The notes below the pieces were generated by a model. The model was given only the letters and a program-made list of their open reading frames with translations, was not told where the DNA came from and ran no database searches. Of a stretch of DNA of 64,000 nt, positions 61,116 through 64,000 are shown piece by piece; position 1 is the first letter of the stretch; every line of letters starts with the position of its first letter. The stretch is from NCBI RefSeq assembly GCF_015832195.1, contig NC_052017.1, forward strand, positions 78,369,801 through 78,433,800, in the 5' to 3' direction. This stretch comes from Motacilla alba alba. Taxonomy: Eukaryota; Chordata; Aves; Passeriformes; Motacillidae. Position numbers and translations under genes: made by a program.

Positions 61116-64000
61116 GACATTTCAAAGAAGTTTCAAGACAGGAATTTCAGCTGCTAATAACAAGCTTCATAGTTAGCAGCACCTGTCAAAACACCAGTCA
61201 AAACACCATACTATGAAATAACTAGTATTCTGTGATAACTCACATCCACAGTTAATCATCTAAAAGGGAAGCTGACCAAAAGATTGCTTTAGTAATTTTA
61301 CTATTACCTGGGAAACAGTACTACAGTATTCGAGTTAGAGGAACAACTGCCCCTCTCATTAGAGTGCTCATAACTAAGATGAAAGCAATGAAAGTAATGT
61401 GTGCCCTTTTACACATGTGAACTTGATAGTCAAATACGTAACTGGGGATAAGGGGTACTTTTGAAAGGGACAACACTGAATTCTTGAAAATCTCTACCTG
61501 GAATTATACCTGGGAGAGGCAGAATTGAGCCTAAGTCAACATTCCCATAGGAGCTCTGTATATTCCAGCAAAACCTCTTCTGAGATCTCCTGCTTGACAT
61601 TGACATACATGTCTGCAAAATTCAGTAGCTCTGTCACCAAGGGACACTGCCCCCATAGTACTGACTGCAAAATGGACTGGTAGTGTGGGAAAGAGGCTGT
61701 ACTAGGAGAGAGGAAAATTACCCCACAACAACTCCAAATATAGCAATTCTGCCTCTGCAGGGAGTGTTTTCAATCACGCCTGACAACTTTGATTTTACAA
61801 GTGGTCTATTATCAGAGTCACGCAAATGACTACAACTCCTTACGAGTATCCATTAGAGGAGAGAAAAATGCACCAAAGTTCAGGGCACCAGGAGCCATAC
61901 AAAGGAAGCCAGAATATATTGCAGGCTGAGGTACCCTTTTTAGGCCACAGATTTCTTTCATTTGGAAGCACACCTCAGAAATACTATTTAACTTTCTCTA
62001 AACAAAGACATGCAGTAACAGAGTGGTTGAGAATGTTCTCTTCTGAAGGAGATCCAGGCATGTTTGCCCATACAAGCCCCCTCCCTCAGGAGGTCACAGC
62101 CTGACTATCAGTCACAACCTTTTCCTCTCCCTGGGAAGGGAAGAGGCAAAGATGTGCCTGGATTTCTCTGTCACCTTAAACTGCTGTCAGAAAACATACA
62201 CAAAGTCCAGGTTGAATTGTACAAACAGCTTTATGAAAGCAGCAGGTCAACCTATAAATGCAGCTAAGGAAAGCAAAGTAAAACTGAAACCCCTCCTAAA
62301 ACAAGATTTGCTCCCTTCCTCTGTACATGTTCCTTAACATCTCTGGTTCTGGGATGTCAAACGTATGCCACTTATTTTTTATTCCACAAAATCATTGATA
62401 ATACTGTCATCTTAAACATAATAAAGATAGTGGTACTTATATAAAATTCAAACTAATTTACTAATACAAGTATTTCTCAAATACCCACTAAGCCTCATCA
62501 TTACTTTATCCTCCTTCTCAAAAATGAAGCTGTATAACCACATCTCCTTAGAGCTGGCAGGCTAGGCTTAAAACCCAGTAGGAAACAGATGGCTGCTGGT
62601 TGTTGATGCATCAACGTACAAGCAACTAAAGAGTCACTAGAGGACCAAGGTTTATACCATCCTCTAGCAAAAGGATGTCACCATTAAGGCACTGAACAAA
62701 AGGCAGCAAGAGATGCATTACACACAAATTTGAAAGATGCAAATGTATTGCCAAGCAGATATTTAATTCTGAGTGGACAGGCAACCTTACCGACAGTACC
62801 AAAGACTTTGGCAACTTTTCAAATTCAGTGTTATGTCTTCTTACACCAGAACTAAACATGAAACCTACACCTGCAATTTGGAGGGACTGGAAGACTTGTT
62901 TATAGTCATCAATTCAAGCCTTAGATACTAGATAAACTTTTTTTAAAAAAAGAGTTTTTCTATTTTCGTGCAATAATATCAACTTACAGACAGATTTAAA
63001 ATAAATGGTCTTGCTCATCTGCCAGAGCTCACCATCTCACCAGATAAGTCTGCAAAAGCAAATGAACTCACTTGCAGCAGGTCTTTGGAAATCCAAATTT
63101 TCGCCTTAGCCTCCCATCCCTGCTCCTGGGCAATGCAAACACTCTCAGCAGCCAAAAGAACAAAAGAATGGAGGGCTTGGAAGGTTTTCTTTAAGTTGGC
63201 AGCATCCCTTAAAGAGACAGGATCTCAACAAATCCTTACTACTAGCAGTGACCTTCACTAAGCCCTTCAGCACATCTTCATTAAGTAAAAGAGGTCCACA
63301 GCAGCATTTTTAATCAAAATTGATCAATGTTGCCTACAATTTCATATTACATTCACTTTCCAACATTCTCTCCTGGAGTTGTCTTGAAATGTTTCTGCTC
63401 CAGACGCTACCCACAGAGAAGACAAAAGCAAGTGCTAACACCTCCAGCAAACCAAAACCTTTCAAACCCATAAACCAGTAACATTTGGACCCAGCTGCAA
63501 TGATGCTGCAATCAAGCAGCTGGAACCTCAGAAAACATCCTTCCAGATAACTCTTACCACAGAGATGAAGCTTTTGGGAGATGGTCAAATAAGTAAACTC
63601 TAGCTATCCCAAGAAGGCTACTTGAGCTCTAAGACCACTGATGGGTTTTACAGTAGGGCAATTAGTAGCACTCAAAAATTTATCTAAGAATTGGGAGTTA
63701 ACAATTTATGCTCATCAGAAGAGGGACAGTGAAAGGATAACATTATCCACTGGAAGTTATACTTCTCCAACCTGTTGCAAAATACTTCAACTACTGCTGA
63801 ATTCTACAACAACATTTTCAATTTTTTAAGACATATGACCAGTACTCAATTATTGATTATTTCACTTCTGAATTCCTTTCTGAATAAATAACTTTGGAGC
63901 AGCTTTTGTACGAGAAGGATTTCTCCAGCCTATCTGCATCATAGAGTCAGTTCACATGCCTGCTTTCTGACTGTCCTCTTCCTACAGCATTTTACTTGTT
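61116..64000 (-). other. TRIO: TRIO intron 1, window end
   Basis: About 2.9 kb of AT-rich intron includes a 12-base perfect tandem duplication (GTCAAAACACCA at 61185-61196 and 61197-61208). No TRIO first exon (GC-rich, Gly/Ala-rich N-terminus) is present before the window ends. Confidence 0.78.
61185..61208. repeat. 12-bp perfect tandem duplication
   Basis: GTCAAAACACCA is repeated twice head to tail without differences. Confidence 0.95.

Noticed and set aside
1..64000. CRISPR array, tRNA/rRNA genes, operon or prophage
   Set aside because: The window is vertebrate nuclear intronic DNA; no spaced repeat array, no tRNA-like or rRNA sequence and no bacterial gene layout was seen.

Overview
The window is vertebrate nuclear DNA, almost certainly from a bird. 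It is AT-rich and CpG-poor, with short exons and long introns. Its interspersed repeats are CR1 LINEs of avian type. A songbird is possible, but I cannot settle the species from sequence alone.

One protein-coding gene is supported: TRIO, the triple-functional Rho guanine-nucleotide exchange factor, on the minus strand. Five consecutive internal coding exons lie at 17334-17408, 10703-10817, 7213-7405, 6059-6571 and 2881-3003 (transcription order; 1019 coding bases, about 340 residues). All have GT/AG borders and matching phases, and together they encode the N-terminal Sec14 (CRAL-TRIO) domain and the start of the spectrin-repeat array. I number them exons 2-6, assuming one coding exon upstream. 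That GC-rich first exon is not in the window and should lie beyond 64000. The remaining spectrin repeats, both DH-PH GEF units, the SH3/Ig modules and the kinase domain lie beyond position 1 on the other side.

Layout: 1-17333 holds exons 6 to 2 with introns of about 0.6 to 6.5 kb; intron 2 contains a large CR1 copy (about 11200-13165). From 17409 to 64000 everything is the 3' part of the long first intron. It contains two CpG-island-like blocks (about 20434-20665 and 26640-27300) that are candidates for alternative TRIO promoters or first exons, or for an antisense transcript. It also holds a CR1 copy on the minus strand (about 36651-37600), two CR1 pieces in tandem (about 60075-61115), several A- or A/C-rich low-complexity tracts and three short perfect tandem duplications.

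I found no other convincing gene, RNA gene, CRISPR array or phage-like structure, and no sign of a new multi-gene system. The points most worth checking are the two intronic CpG islands and the two CR1 copies that have each lost the reverse-transcriptase core by internal deletion.
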